Positions 52,479 through 62,514 are shown, numbered from the stretch's first letter. The stretch is 64,000 nucleotides of DNA from Gilvibacter sp. SZ-19 (GCF_002163875.1 NZ_CP019333.1:688864-752863); one strand, 5' to 3'. The notes: a model not told the origin generated them from the sequence alone. A program made the numbers and translations.

Positions 52479-54956
52479 TTAGAAACTAAACCCAAATGTC
52501 CCAGTAACTCCAAAACGCCTAGCATCTGGATTGTCGAGATAATTTCCTCTAAAGTTGAAGTCCAAACGGAACACCTTGAATATGTTCCCGATACCAACGC
52601 TCCATTCCCAATAAACGTCTTCTGGAGCTTGATACACCAAATTCGAAGCATTTAAGGCGATATTCTCCTCAGAGATCTCCCCGTAAACCGCTCTAAAACC
52701 AACAACTTCTCTCAGGTTGAGTTTTCTTAGCCAAGGAATGCGTGAAAAGAAACGCCCACCGAAATCGTGCTGCAGGTGGAAAGAGGCATAGGTATCACTT
52801 ACAAATTCGTAGAAGTCTAACTGATTAAAGGTATTATAGATACTAAAGAGCGTCTGGTTTCCTGGAATAGGACTCAACAAGCTCAAAGGCACCTCACCAA
52901 AGATCTTCCCAACCTCTATGGTGGTATAGGCGCGGCCAAATCCACCGATGTTCCAAGGTTGCGTATAGAGTGCCTGCAACTTTTGGTACTCGAAATCACT
53001 GTTAAAGACGTCTTTGATACCAAAAGTGGCTCCCACAAAGACCGAAGCAAATCCGCCGTCGTTAATTATGGTTCGCTCCACGCCATAACCCGAGGTTTTG
53101 CGCCCGGGAGTGTAGAAAATCCCTGTAGAAAGCTCCGCTTGACTTACTTCTGATTGAACCTGACCATTCTCGTCAAAATAGTCAATACTGAAGGTCTGGG
53201 TGGCCGAACTCAGTGTTCTAAAAGAACCCGTTGTTCTAAAGACAAAGTTCTTATAAGGTTCAAACTCAAACCCCGCGGTGCTTAGGTTTATTCGCGTAAG
53301 CCTATCATTGGCACCAACAGTGATCAATGCAGAAGAAGCTAAATTTCTCCCAAGTACGTCATTGGTGTTAGTAAGGGAAGCTCCCGTCTGCTCGGTGTCT
53401 TTTCTGTGCCCTCCAAAAATGATAAAGCGCGATCTTCTGTCTAACAGCCACTTCCCGGAGAGTCCGAACTTAAAACGTTCGTCTCTAAAACCATAGGCAC
53501 CAAAACCTTCTAAACGCCACATATCGTTTCGTCCAAAATAGGTTCGTCCGCCTAGACGGATCCGCAGCCCTTCTGCCTCATTAAACCCAAAGGTGGAAAA
53601 AACTGGTCCGAAGTCAAAGCCTGGAAACTCGTAATAACCACTAGCCAAAACACTACCTATATTATAGAGCGTTTTAAAACGAGGTACCGTTTTAAGCGTA
53701 TCGAGCAAGGTATAGATCTGCTTTTCATCCTTATTTAAGGCTTCCATGCGGTTGGTATCCCAAAATTCGTCTGGACGGTTATAGACCTCATAATCGTATG
53801 GATCCACTTGCACTTTGTAGAAATCTCTTTCCTTGGGCTTGTCGAACTGATAATTGTCGTAAAGCGTAGTTCGCTTGCCGTAAATACCTCGGGCTCCTTC
53901 TTTTTTACGCAAGCTGAAGTCGCTCAGAAAGTAGTCTCGGGTTATCAGAAAGATAGAATCATTCAGCACGTCGAACTCTTGCTCAATATAAACCTCCCGT
54001 ACCCAGTTCAAGTTGGCACTCTTGGTGGCTTGCATATTGATCTCCTTGATAGCCCAAGTGGTATCGTTCACCCAAAAATCGCCCTTAAACGTGAGCTCGT
54101 TCTTCCGCCTTGGGTAATAGACTATATTGTAGCACCACTTATCGCCTATATAGGCCGAGTCCAGCAAGACATAATTGTATACGTTTATCCCCGTTCTAGA
54201 GAGCGGACTGGTAAAGGCCTTGTCGAAGAACTTGATGTAGTTGTCGTAAACATCATAGTCCGAATAGAGGTCCTTGACAAACTCAATGATGGTTTGGTTG
54301 TTACTAAAACCAGAGTTCTTATTTCCTTCTAGAATTTCTTTTTGCAGCTTTTCTATATTGTCTCCGTAGACCTTAGAAAAGGCTTCGTTGATAAAAATAG
54401 GGAGGTAAGTGTTTCCGGTGACCTTAGAGGTATCTGTCTGATCGAATATGAATTCCATGCCTTTAAAGACCTTACTCTTTATTAAGGCGGAGTCGATAGT
54501 GTTCAGGTCGAATTCGAGCTTTTCGTATTTCTCGTACTCGTACTGTCTAAACTTTTTAACCCCATTCTCGCGGCGATTCTCCCAGATCTTGCGCAAAATA
54601 TCGATAGCCGGATTGTCTTTCTTAGACTGTTTTCCGGTAAATACGACCACTTCACCCAAACTCGAGGCTTCTTCTGCAAGCTCGATCTTCATATTATAGG
54701 TGGTACGGCTGCTAAGCGGCACTTCCTTGGTGGTGTAACCTAAAAAAGAAACCACAGCCGTGTCGTAGGTCTTATCGGATTCGAGATAGAATCGACCGTT
54801 CTCATTGGTAATTGTACCTTCTTGAGAATCCTTGAAGATCACATTGGCAAAGGGAACCGGCTCTCCAAACTCGTCGAACACCTCACCACTGATCTTCGTT
54901 TGAGCTAGGCTCAATGAAGTAAACAGCAACAGGAAGACAAGTAGTTGTTCTCTCAT
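52479..54956 (-). CDS. DUF5686/CarboxypepD-like outer-membrane protein
   Basis: The product has 825 residues. A signal peptide (MREQLLVFLLLFTSLSLAQ) is followed by a carboxypeptidase-regulatory-like domain (KISGEVFDEFGEPVPFANVIF, about 20-95) and a long region typical of DUF5686 proteins. It ends in a predicted outer-membrane barrel (last strands RRFGVTGTFGFSF). Many Bacteroidetes have one such protein of unknown function. The ATG at 54956 is preferred over a TTG two codons upstream. The T9SS gene is 48 nt downstream in the same direction. Confidence 0.82.
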   Translation of the reverse strand: MREQLLVFLLLFTSLSLAQTKISGEVFDEFGEPVPFANVIFKDSQEGTITNENGRFYLESDKTYDTAVVSFLGYTTKEVPLSSRTTYNMKIELAEEASSLGEVVVFTGKQSKKDNPAIDILRKIWENRRENGVKKFRQYEYEKYEKLEFDLNTIDSALIKSKVFKGMEFIFDQTDTSKVTGNTYLPIFINEAFSKVYGDNIEKLQKEILEGNKNSGFSNNQTIIEFVKDLYSDYDVYDNYIKFFDKAFTSPLSRTGINVYNYVLLDSAYIGDKWCYNIVYYPRRKNELTFKGDFWVNDTTWAIKEINMQATKSANLNWVREVYIEQEFDVLNDSIFLITRDYFLSDFSLRKKEGARGIYGKRTTLYDNYQFDKPKERDFYKVQVDPYDYEVYNRPDEFWDTNRMEALNKDEKQIYTLLDTLKTVPRFKTLYNIGSVLASGYYEFPGFDFGPVFSTFGFNEAEGLRIRLGGRTYFGRNDMWRLEGFGAYGFRDERFKFGLSGKWLLDRRSRFIIFGGHRKDTEQTGASLTNTNDVLGRNLASSALITVGANDRLTRINLSTAGFEFEPYKNFVFRTTGSFRTLSSATQTFSIDYFDENGQVQSEVSQAELSTGIFYTPGRKTSGYGVERTIINDGGFASVFVGATFGIKDVFNSDFEYQKLQALYTQPWNIGGFGRAYTTIEVGKIFGEVPLSLLSPIPGNQTLFSIYNTFNQLDFYEFVSDTYASFHLQHDFGGRFFSRIPWLRKLNLREVVGFRAVYGEISEENIALNASNLVYQAPEDVYWEWSVGIGNIFKVFRLDFNFRGNYLDNPDARRFGVTGTFGFSF

Positions 54957-55021
54957 AGACAATGGGGGCCAGGGCCGCTTCTGGTCTGAAGCAGTTAGAA
55001 CGCAAAAACTGCGCCTAGATT

Positions 55022-55999
55022 TTATTTGTAAAGCACTTTTTTAACGGCTTTAACAACATCTTCACTATTGGGAAGCCATTCTTCTAAAAGTGCTGGAGAA
55101 TAAGGTGCTGGCGTATCGGCTGTGTTGATCTTAACTATCGGGGCATCTAAATAGTCAAAAGCTTGACTCTGCACTTGATATGTGATCTCTGTAGCCACGT
55201 TGCCAAACGGCCAAGCCTCTTCTAGAATTACCAAACGATTGGTTTTCTTTACAGACTCTAAAATAGCGTTATGATCCATTGGGCGTACCGTACGTAGGTC
55301 AATGATCTCACAGGAGATACCTTCTTTCTCAAGCGTATCCGCAGCCTTGTATGCCTCCTTAATGATCTTACCAAAAGAAACTATGGTAACATCCTCACCG
55401 CTGCGCTTTACGTCTGCAACACCAAGCGGAATAAGGTACTCGCCTTCTGGCACTTCTCCTTTATCACCATACATCTGTTCGGACTCCATAAAGATCACTG
55501 GATCGTCATCGCGAATAGCAGCTTTCAAAAGCCCTTTGGCATCGGCTGGATTAGAAGGAACCACTACTTTTAGTCCAGGACAGTTGGCGTACCAACTCTC
55601 GAAAGCCTGAGAGTGTGTTGCAGCAAGCTGTCCTGCAGAAGCAGTTGGCCCGCGGAAAACCATAGGAATGTTGATCTGCCCACCACTCATCTGACGCATC
55701 TTTGCAGCATTGTTGATGATCTGATCGATCCCCACCAAAGAGAAGTTAAAGGTCATGAACTCAATAATAGGTCGGTTACCATTCATGGCGCTTCCTACTC
55801 CTATCCCGGCAAAACCGAGCTCTGAGATGGGCGTGTCAATGATACGCTTAGGACCAAATTCGTCCAGCATCCCTTTAGAGGCCTTGTAAGCGCCGTTGTA
55901 TTCGGCTACTTCCTCTCCCATTAAATAGATAGATTCATCGCGACGCATTTCTTCGCTCATCGCTTCTGCTATTGCTTCTCTGAATTGTATGGTTTTCAT
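55022..55999 (-). CDS. pdhB: Pyruvate dehydrogenase E1 component, beta subunit
   Basis: This 325-residue beta subunit of the thiamine-diphosphate E1 enzyme has QFREAIAEAMSEEM at the N-terminus, ESIYLMGEEVAEYNGAYKAS (with the ThDP-proton-relay Glu), RIIDTPISELGFAGIG and HSQAFESWYA (with the conserved His). The alpha subunit and E2/E3 are not adjacent in the window. The start at 55999 is preferred over an ATG seven codons upstream. It is transcribed divergently from the electron transfer flavoprotein genes. Confidence 0.94.
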   Translation of the reverse strand: MKTIQFREAIAEAMSEEMRRDESIYLMGEEVAEYNGAYKASKGMLDEFGPKRIIDTPISELGFAGIGVGSAMNGNRPIIEFMTFNFSLVGIDQIINNAAKMRQMSGGQINIPMVFRGPTASAGQLAATHSQAFESWYANCPGLKVVVPSNPADAKGLLKAAIRDDDPVIFMESEQMYGDKGEVPEGEYLIPLGVADVKRSGEDVTIVSFGKIIKEAYKAADTLEKEGISCEIIDLRTVRPMDHNAILESVKKTNRLVILEEAWPFGNVATEITYQVQSQAFDYLDAPIVKINTADTPAPYSPALLEEWLPNSEDVVKAVKKVLYK

Positions 56000-56062
56000 A
56001 TTTATCGCTTTGGATTTCAAGTCGATCTAAGATCGAACATCTCCTTCATTTTTTGAGAAAAA

Positions 56063-56070
56063 CAAAAATA
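56063..56070 (-). promoter_or_regulatory. -7 box of pdhB
   Basis: TATTTTTG on the minus strand (56070-56063) is an exact TAnnTTTG match, 63 nt upstream of the pdhB ATG. No -33 TTG was found. Confidence 0.4.
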
Positions 56071-56168
56071 CTATTTATTCGACTCCTTAGCCATAAGAAA
56101 TATGAAATAAGTGCAATTTTTTGTAAAATTTATTATGCGTGCATAGTAAAAATTCGAAATTATAGTGC

Positions 56169-56176
56169 TAACTTTG
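56169..56176 (+). promoter_or_regulatory. -7 box of etfBA
   Basis: TAACTTTG is an exact TAnnTTTG match, 35 nt upstream of the etfB ATG. The 56000-56211 gap thus holds the two divergent promoters and no other clear feature. Confidence 0.45.
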
Positions 56177-56211
56177 ATGCCAGTAAAAAACAGCTTAAAA
56201 AAGTCTGAACT

Positions 56212-56958
56212 ATGAAGATTTTAGTGTGTATTAGTCACGTTCCAGACACTACATCCAAAATTAATTTCACCGATAACGATACCAAATTTGACACCAACGG
56301 CGTACAGTTTGTAATCAATCCTAATGATGAATTCGGTCTTACCCGAGCCATGTGGTTTAAAGAGAAACAAGGCGCTACTGTGCATGTTGCCAATGTTGGC
56401 GACGCCTCTTCTGAACCAACTTTGCGCAAAGCTTTGGCTATTGGTGCTGACGAAGCCATTCGTGTTGATGCTCCTGCTACCGACGGTTACTTTGTTGCCA
56501 AGCAGCTTACCAAAGTTGCTCAGGACGGAGGTTATGACCTTATTATTGCCGGTCGTGAAAGTATCGATTACAACGGCGGAATGGTTCCTGGAATGATGGC
56601 CGCCATGTTGGGTGCCAATTTTGTGAACACCTGTATCAACCTAGAAATAGACGGTAGCGACGCTACTGCAGTTCGCGAGATAGATGGTGGAAAAGAATCC
56701 GTAAAGACCAGCCTACCCTTGGTAATTGGTGGTCAAAAAGGATTAGTAGAAGAAAGTGATCTGCGTATTCCTAATATGCGTGGTATCATGATGGCGCGCA
56801 AAAAACCATTGCATGTTGTTCCTGCGGATGCCTCAGAGGCCCATGCCGCAACAACTTCTTTTGAGAAGCCTGCGCCTAAAGGAGCAGTGACCATGGTAGA
56901 TCCGGAGAACTTGGATCAATTAATCGATTTGTTACACAACGAAGCAAAGGTGATCTAA
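56212..56958 (+). CDS. etfB: Electron transfer flavoprotein, beta subunit
   Basis: The 248-residue beta subunit binds AMP and holds the heterodimer. Recognisable are MKILVCISHVPDT, FVINPNDEFGLTRA (about 33-46), ALAIGADEAIRVD, GRESIDYNGGMVPGMMA and IPNMRGIMMARKKPL. It passes electrons from acyl-CoA and other dehydrogenases to the quinone pool through ETF:quinone oxidoreductase. It is followed by etfA after 22 nt. Confidence 0.95.
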   Translation: MKILVCISHVPDTTSKINFTDNDTKFDTNGVQFVINPNDEFGLTRAMWFKEKQGATVHVANVGDASSEPTLRKALAIGADEAIRVDAPATDGYFVAKQLTKVAQDGGYDLIIAGRESIDYNGGMVPGMMAAMLGANFVNTCINLEIDGSDATAVREIDGGKESVKTSLPLVIGGQKGLVEESDLRIPNMRGIMMARKKPLHVVPADASEAHAATTSFEKPAPKGAVTMVDPENLDQLIDLLHNEAKVI

Positions 56959-56980
56959 TCGCCCTTAAAAAAGAAGAATT

Positions 56981-57946
56981 ATGTCAGTATTAGTATATAC
57001 CGAATCAGAAGGAGGATCCTTTAAGAAAGTAGCCCTTGAATTGACTTCTTACGCCAAGGGTGTTGCCAACGCAACCGGAGGTGATGTCACTGCCGTAAGT
57101 ATCAATGGCGGAAACGCTGCAGATCTTGGCAAATACGGAGCCGACAAGGTGATGGAGATCAATGACGCTACCTTAGAGACCTTTAACGCTAAGAACTATG
57201 CAGCTGCCCTAGCGCAAGTAGCAAAAGCAGCTGGAGCGAAAACAGTTATCGTTTCCTCTAGCGCCAACAGCAAATATCTAGCGCCTCTTTTGGCGGTGGA
57301 ACTCGGAGCGGCATATGCTCCTAATGTAGTTGCACTACCTGAGAGCACTAGCCCAATGAAAGTAAAATCTACCGTTTACACCAACAAGGCTTTCGCTATT
57401 AACGAGCTTAAGACCGATGTCACTGTAATTGGTTTGGCCAAAAACGCCTACGGTTTGCAAGAGAACGCCGGAGCCGCTGCTGCATCTGCTTTTGCAGTAG
57501 ATTTAGCTGGAGACAATGGTGTAGCCGTTACCTCAGTTGATAAAGCCACAGACAAAGTAACTATCGCCGACGCGGAAGTTGTTGTTTCTGGTGGACGCGG
57601 ACTTAAAGGCCCTGAGAATTGGCATTTAGTGGAAGAGCTTGCAGAGACCTTAGGTGCTGCAACAGCTTGTTCTAAGCCAGTGAGCGACATGGGTTGGAGA
57701 CCGCATAGCGAGCACGTTGGGCAAACTGGGAAGCCGGTAGCCTCTAACCTGTATATCGCCATTGGAATCTCCGGAGCCATTCAACACTTGGCCGGGATCA
57801 ACTCCTCTAAAGTAAAGGTGGTGATCAATACCGATCCGGAAGCGCCTTTCTTTAAAGCCGCAGATTACGGTATCGTTGGAGACGCCTTTGATGTGGTGCC
57901 ACGATTGACCGAAAAATTAAAGCAATTTAAAGCCAATAACGCGTAA
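56981..57946 (+). CDS. etfA: Electron transfer flavoprotein, alpha subunit
   Basis: This 321-residue FAD-binding subunit has the C-terminal FAD domain with VVSGGRGLKGPENW (about 203), CSKPVSDMGWRPHSEHVGQTGKPVASNLYIAIGISGAIQHLAGI and INTDPEAPFFKAADYGIVGD. It forms a pair with etfB, and a terminator follows at 57975-58019. Confidence 0.95.
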   Translation: MSVLVYTESEGGSFKKVALELTSYAKGVANATGGDVTAVSINGGNAADLGKYGADKVMEINDATLETFNAKNYAAALAQVAKAAGAKTVIVSSSANSKYLAPLLAVELGAAYAPNVVALPESTSPMKVKSTVYTNKAFAINELKTDVTVIGLAKNAYGLQENAGAAAASAFAVDLAGDNGVAVTSVDKATDKVTIADAEVVVSGGRGLKGPENWHLVEELAETLGAATACSKPVSDMGWRPHSEHVGQTGKPVASNLYIAIGISGAIQHLAGINSSKVKVVINTDPEAPFFKAADYGIVGDAFDVVPRLTEKLKQFKANNA

Positions 57947-57974
57947 TTTTTGCTAAATTGGCTGCCGAATAAAG

Positions 57975-58019
57975 GGCTGTTAAACATGGGAAAAGTCCTG
58001 TCTTTAACAGCCTTTCTTT
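57975..58019 (+). terminator. Terminator after etfA
   Basis: GGCTGTTAAA (57975-57984) and TTTAACAGCC (58003-58012) form a 10-bp stem with an 18-nt loop, followed by the T-rich TTTCTTTATTC. The loop is longer than usual. Confidence 0.65.
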
Positions 58020-58032
58020 ATTCTTACCATCA

Positions 58033-58641
58033 ATGAGTCTGGTTCGTTTAAATATCAAAGGAATTTCGTACAGTCAAACCCAAAATGGGGCTTATGCACT
58101 CATCTTGAGCGAAGTGGACGGACAGCGAAAACTCCCTATCGTAATTGGTGCCTTTGAAGCCCAATCCATTGCGATCGCCTTAGAAAAGGAGATCAAACCT
58201 CCCAGACCACTCACCCATGACCTCTTTAAGAATTTTGCCGACCGCTTTGATATACAAGTCAAGCAGGTGATAATTCACAAATTGGTAGACGGGGTGTTTT
58301 ATTCGAGCATCATTTGCGAACGCGATAAGATCGAAGAAATCATTGACGCGCGCACAAGCGATGCTATTGCCTTGGCCTTACGCTTTAAGGCTCCTATTTT
58401 TACTTATAAGAATATTTTAGACAAGGCAGGAATCTTTTTAAAAGGCAATGCTTCAGAAGAAGTAGAAGAAGCTCCTTCGCTTGTAGAGCAACTCATCGCA
58501 GATGAGCCATCAAGCACCCAAAGCGAAGACTACAGCGGCTACACTATTAAAGAGCTCAACGAAATGCTCGATCAGGCAGTAGCTAACGAAGATTACGAAA
58601 AAGCCGCACGCATTCGAGACGAGATCTCCAAACGTTCCTAA
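58033..58641 (+). CDS. Bifunctional nuclease family protein (DUF151 plus UVR domain)
   Basis: The product has 202 residues. The N-terminal DUF151/BFN domain (about 1-145) has NGAYALILSEVDGQRKLPIVIGAFEAQSIAIALE and RTSDAIALALRFKAPIF. A C-terminal UVR-like helix pair (YTIKELNEMLDQAVANEDYEKAARIRDEI, about 168-200) resembles those of UvrB/ClpC. The family has been linked to nuclease activity in plants and bacteria; the role here is unknown. The nucleoside transporter gene starts 4 nt downstream. Confidence 0.88.
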   Translation: MSLVRLNIKGISYSQTQNGAYALILSEVDGQRKLPIVIGAFEAQSIAIALEKEIKPPRPLTHDLFKNFADRFDIQVKQVIIHKLVDGVFYSSIICERDKIEEIIDARTSDAIALALRFKAPIFTYKNILDKAGIFLKGNASEEVEEAPSLVEQLIADEPSSTQSEDYSGYTIKELNEMLDQAVANEDYEKAARIRDEISKRS

Positions 58642-58645
58642 GTAC

Positions 58646-60355
58646 ATGATCAAAAAAATTACCCTGCTGTTTTTGGGCCTAATGGCGATTACTCATGCTT
58701 TTGCACAAGAGTCGGAAACAGGCAGCTGGCAGTTCGAAGCCATTGAGAACGCGGCAGGCGAAACCCTCTTCACTATTGATAAGGCATTAGATAGTCTTGT
58801 ACTTGACAACAACAGGTTTCATTACAGCTTACTGGCAAAAGACACTTTAGTAGCCAGTGGGGATTACACCAGACAGAACGACCTGCTTATCTTCTTTTAC
58901 GAGCAACCAACAGATACGGTGCGTCGTTACAGATTAGAAACGCTAAACGACACACTGATGCGATTCACAGAGCATGGGGTGCGTTACAGTTTTACCAAAG
59001 AACTACCTCAACAAGAGACCGAATCTCTTGCCCTAGACATAGACGAGGGTGTTGGGTTTAGCCTGAACAGCTTATGGCGTGGAGCCTTAGGGATGTTCTT
59101 TTTGCTGAGCATTTGCTATTTACTTTCCAGTAATCGCAGTCAGATCAACTGGCGCTTGGTATTAAGTGGACTCAGCTTGCAACTGATCTTTGCCGTCTTG
59201 GTTCTTAAGGTAGATGCGGTGGCCAATGCTTTTGATTGGCTTTCCGCTAAGGTGGTGCAGTTCTTGAATTTTAGTGAAGCTGGGGCCGAATTTCTCTTCG
59301 GAGGACTGGTGAGCGATACTACCACTTTTGGTTACATTTTTGCCTTTAAAGTATTACCGACCATAGTTTTCTTTTCTGCCTTTACCTCCTTACTCTATTA
59401 TTTGGGTGTGTTACAACGCTTGGTAAAGGGATTTGCATGGGTTATGAGCAAGACAATGCGCCTTTCCGGGGCAGAGAGTTTAGCGGCAGCCGCAAATATA
59501 TTTATTGGACAAACAGAGGCTCCGCTTGTTGTTAAGCCATATTTGGATAAAATGACCAAGTCCGAAATGCTCTGTCTCATGGTAGGTGGTATGACAACCA
59601 TTGCCGGCGGTGTACTCGCAGCTTATATTGCCTTTTTAGGAGGAGAGAGCGATGCAGAAAAAGCAATTTTTGCCAAGCACCTTTTAACAGCCTCTATCAT
59701 GTCTGCTCCTGCGGCGATCATCATTGCAAAAATGTTGTATCCCGAGACAGAAGAAGTGAATCGCAAACTGGATATCTCCAAAGATAAGATTGGTAGTAAT
59801 GTACTGGATGCCATTAGTAGAGGTACAACAGAAGGGCTCAAACTCGCCGTTAACGTTGGTGCCATGTTGTTGGTATTTACCGCAGTGATGGCTGTTTTCA
59901 ATTGGATCACTATGGATCTTATTGGCGGCCCAACAGGCCTGAACGACACCATTGTTGCGAGCACAGACGGACGTTATGACGGCCTTTCTATGCAGTTCTT
60001 ACTCGGAAATGTATTTGCTCCTGTTGCTTGGGTAATTGGTGTTCCTGCGGAGGATATGGTCACCGTTGGCCAACTCTTAGGAGAGAAGACCATATTGAAC
60101 GAATTCTTTGCCTACGCATCTTTAAGTGAACTCAAAACATCCGGAGCACTGTCCAACTACCGCTCTATTGTTATTGCAACTTACGCGCTCTGCGGATTTG
60201 CCAATTTTGCCTCTATTGGAATCCAAATTGGGGGCATTGGTGTATTGGCACCTTCACAACGCAAAACCCTTGCGGCCTTTGGAATAAAAGCGCTTATTGG
60301 CGGTACAGTTGCCGCCTTACTTACCGCTACCATTGCGGGAATGTTGATCGGTTAA
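58646..60355 (+). CDS. CNT-family Na+/nucleoside transporter with N-terminal exported domain
   Basis: The product has 569 residues. A signal peptide ([21 protein letters not shown]) is followed by an extracytoplasmic lipocalin-like domain (about 25-125) and then a concentrative nucleoside transporter (about 145-569). Transporter motifs are [35 protein letters not shown], the repeat in [30 protein letters not shown] and [19 protein letters not shown]. Standard NupC-type CNTs are about 400 residues and have no such N-terminal domain. It should take up nucleosides with sodium. thyA follows. Confidence 0.9.
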   Translation: MIKKITLLFLGLMAITHAFAQESETGSWQFEAIENAAGETLFTIDKALDSLVLDNNRFHYSLLAKDTLVASGDYTRQNDLLIFFYEQPTDTVRRYRLETLNDTLMRFTEHGVRYSFTKELPQQETESLALDIDEGVGFSLNSLWRGALGMFFLLSICYLLSSNRSQINWRLVLSGLSLQLIFAVLVLKVDAVANAFDWLSAKVVQFLNFSEAGAEFLFGGLVSDTTTFGYIFAFKVLPTIVFFSAFTSLLYYLGVLQRLVKGFAWVMSKTMRLSGAESLAAAANIFIGQTEAPLVVKPYLDKMTKSEMLCLMVGGMTTIAGGVLAAYIAFLGGESDAEKAIFAKHLLTASIMSAPAAIIIAKMLYPETEEVNRKLDISKDKIGSNVLDAISRGTTEGLKLAVNVGAMLLVFTAVMAVFNWITMDLIGGPTGLNDTIVASTDGRYDGLSMQFLLGNVFAPVAWVIGVPAEDMVTVGQLLGEKTILNEFFAYASLSELKTSGALSNYRSIVIATYALCGFANFASIGIQIGGIGVLAPSQRKTLAAFGIKALIGGTVAALLTATIAGMLIG

Positions 60356-60437
60356 TAACTATTGGAAATCCCGCCAGAAGGCCCTTACTTTTTGCTTCCA
60401 TTTTTGCTATTTTAGAGCCAGTTTTAGCCTAAATTTT

Positions 60438-61262
60438 ATGAAGCAATATCACGACTTGGTACGCCACGTAATGCAAGAAGGTGTACTCAAAACAGACAGA
60501 ACCGGCACCGGTACAAAAAGTGTATTTGGATATCAAATGCGATTCGATCTGAGTGAAGGATTCCCCATGGTTACCACCAAGAAGCTTCATTTAAAATCTA
60601 TTATTTACGAACTGCTTTGGTTCTTAAAAGGAGACACCAATATCGACTACCTCAAAGAGAATGGAGTTCGTATTTGGAATGAATGGGCAGATGAAAACGG
60701 CGACTTGGGCCCTGTTTATGGACACCAATGGCGCAATTGGAACTCCGACGGAATCGATCAGATCACTGCTGTAATTGAGGGCCTTAAAACCAATCCTGAT
60801 AGCCGTAGAATGTTGGTTAGCGCTTGGAATCCAAGCGTATTGCCAGATACTTCGGTAAGCTTTGCCGAAAACGTTGCCAACGGCAAGGCCGCATTACCAC
60901 CATGTCATGCGTTCTTCCAATTCTATGTTGCAGACGGTAAGTTGTCTTGCCAATTGTATCAAAGATCTGCAGACATCTTTTTGGGTGTTCCATTCAATAT
61001 TGCTTCTTATGCCCTACTGACTATGATGGTAGCCCAGGTTTGCGGTTATGAAGCTGGCGACTTTGTACACACTTTTGGCGATGCGCACATATACAGCAAT
61101 CACTTTGAGCAGCTAGAGCTTCAACTCTCGCGAGATATTCGCCCACTGCCTAAGATGATCATCAATCCAGAGGTGAAGAATATTTTTGACTTTAAGTTCG
61201 AAGACTTTACCTTAGTGGATTATAATCCGCATCCCCATATCAAAGGTGCCGTTGCGGTATAA
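60438..61262 (+). CDS. thyA: Thymidylate synthase
   Basis: This 274-residue enzyme converts dUMP to dTMP using methylene-tetrahydrofolate. Motifs are [16 protein letters not shown] (about 20-35), the catalytic [11 protein letters not shown] (Cys156), and the C-terminal [10 protein letters not shown]. Unlike most it has a short insertion ([12 protein letters not shown]) just before the catalytic Cys. It follows the nucleoside transporter after 82 nt and may be on the same transcript. Confidence 0.96.
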   Translation: MKQYHDLVRHVMQEGVLKTDRTGTGTKSVFGYQMRFDLSEGFPMVTTKKLHLKSIIYELLWFLKGDTNIDYLKENGVRIWNEWADENGDLGPVYGHQWRNWNSDGIDQITAVIEGLKTNPDSRRMLVSAWNPSVLPDTSVSFAENVANGKAALPPCHAFFQFYVADGKLSCQLYQRSADIFLGVPFNIASYALLTMMVAQVCGYEAGDFVHTFGDAHIYSNHFEQLELQLSRDIRPLPKMIINPEVKNIFDFKFEDFTLVDYNPHPHIKGAVAV

Positions 61263-61328
61263 TTTTTGATCCCCATTTTGCGTTACACATAAACTGCAGT
61301 TATAATCTTGCAGTTAAACCAACTTACT

Positions 61329-61772
61329 ATGACAAAAAAATTGCTCTTTACCCTTGCATTGGTTTTTACCGTAAGTCTCACTGTTGCCCAAGAAGAATGG
61401 GGAGATGTAGACAAGAATAAAGTAACAATGCGAGAATTGCCTCCTGTATGGCCCGGATGCGAAGCCTCTTCTGGTGATCCTACGGCCATGAACAAGTGTT
61501 TTACAACCATGCTTTCAAAGCATATAGCCAAGAACTTCAAATATCCTGCAGAAGCCTATAAGAACAATGACCAAGGTCGTGTGATCGTAGACTTCGTGAT
61601 CAACACAGAAGGAAAAGTAGAGATCGTCTCTACAAGTGGTGGTAGCGAGGCACTTCAAGCAGAAGCGCGTAGAAACATCCTCCAAATCCCTCAGATGAAA
61701 CCGGGAATGCTCGCAGGAAAGCCAAAAGCAATAAGTTATAAGGTGCCCTTTACTTTTAAAACGGGCAAATAA
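61329..61772 (+). CDS. Exported TonB C-terminal-domain protein (copy 1)
   Basis: The product has 147 residues. A signal peptide (MTKKLLFTLALVFTVSLTVAQ) is followed by WPGCEAS and a TonB C-terminal fold (about 75-147) with YKNNDQGRVIVDFVINTEGKVEIV and QMKPGMLAGKP. It has no N-terminal membrane anchor or Pro-rich spacer, so it is a small periplasmic protein rather than a full TonB. The start at 61329 is chosen for the signal peptide. A likely -7 box (TAATCTTG, 61303-61310) lies upstream. The stop overlaps the next ATG (TAATG). Confidence 0.82.
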   Translation: MTKKLLFTLALVFTVSLTVAQEEWGDVDKNKVTMRELPPVWPGCEASSGDPTAMNKCFTTMLSKHIAKNFKYPAEAYKNNDQGRVIVDFVINTEGKVEIVSTSGGSEALQAEARRNILQIPQMKPGMLAGKPKAISYKVPFTFKTGK

Positions 61773-62236
61773 TGAATCGGCTTTTCATAGTTTTCTTATT
61801 GGCATGTTGCAGCTATATCACAGCACAAGAAACAACAGCTGTCCCTTTTGCAATTCTGGAACAAGTACCAGTCTACCCGGGCTGTAAAGGTGACAACTTG
61901 CAGCTTAAAGCTTGCATGAGCAAAAGCATTCAAAGATTTGTCAATGAGAATTTCGATTTGGAACTCGTTCAAAATCTAGGTTTGCCAGAAGGGCGACATA
62001 GGCTTGCAGCTCAGTTCCAAATAAGTGCAACGGGCACTATAGAGAACGTGATGATCCGCGGAGACTATTTACAAGTGAACCAAGAATTGGAAAGAGTCAT
62101 TAAACTCATCCCAAATATGCAACCGGGTTATCAAGACGGAGAAGCGGTTGCAGTTAATTACTCGCTCCCAGTGCTTTTTGCTATTGCTCCAGATCCTGAC
62201 AAAAAGAAGAAAAAACGCAAGAAAAAGAACTCGTGA
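61772..62236 (+). CDS. Exported TonB-C-like protein with polybasic tail (copy 2)
   Basis: The product has 154 residues with a signal peptide (MNRLFIVFLLACCSYITAQ). It is related to copy 1: VPVYPGCKGD matches its PPVWPGCEA, and LAAQFQISATGTIENVMIRGDY matches the TonB-C strands. It ends in a very basic tail (KKKKKRKKKNS). The start overlaps the stop of copy 1, and the stop overlaps the GTG of the next gene (GTGA). The role of the pair is unknown. Confidence 0.78.
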   Translation: MNRLFIVFLLACCSYITAQETTAVPFAILEQVPVYPGCKGDNLQLKACMSKSIQRFVNENFDLELVQNLGLPEGRHRLAAQFQISATGTIENVMIRGDYLQVNQELERVIKLIPNMQPGYQDGEAVAVNYSLPVLFAIAPDPDKKKKKRKKKNS

Positions 62237-62514
62237 AAGCCATTTGGAACGATCAAATAATTGCAGAAAGCGACCAGACCGTGGTGGTAGAAGGCAATCA
62301 TTATTTTCCTCCTACTTCTATTGCGAAAAGCTTTTTTAAAGCAAGTAACACGCACACCACTTGCCCGTGGAAAGGTGAAGCCAGCTACTACACTTTAAGC
62401 GTTAACGGCAAGGAAAATCCAGATGCAGCTTGGTTTTATCCAAACCCAAAAGCTGCAGCTGCAGAGATCAAAGATCATGTGGCATTTTGGAAAGGTGTTT
62501 CAATTACCGACTAA
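62233..62514 (+). CDS. DUF427-family protein
   Basis: The product has 93 residues and matches DUF427 along its whole length, with SDQTVVVEGNHYFPPTSI, THTTCPWKGEASYYTL and AAWFYPNPKAAA. The GTG start at 62233 overlaps the previous stop. Its function is unknown. Its stop overlaps the stop of the convergent aminotransferase gene. Confidence 0.88.
   Translation: MKAIWNDQIIAESDQTVVVEGNHYFPPTSIAKSFFKASNTHTTCPWKGEASYYTLSVNGKENPDAAWFYPNPKAAAAEIKDHVAFWKGVSITD

Noticed and set aside
53808-54332. Long open frame (174 codons) antisense to the DUF5686 gene
   Set aside because: Complete overlap with a well-supported gene on the other strand and no recognisable domain or start signals.
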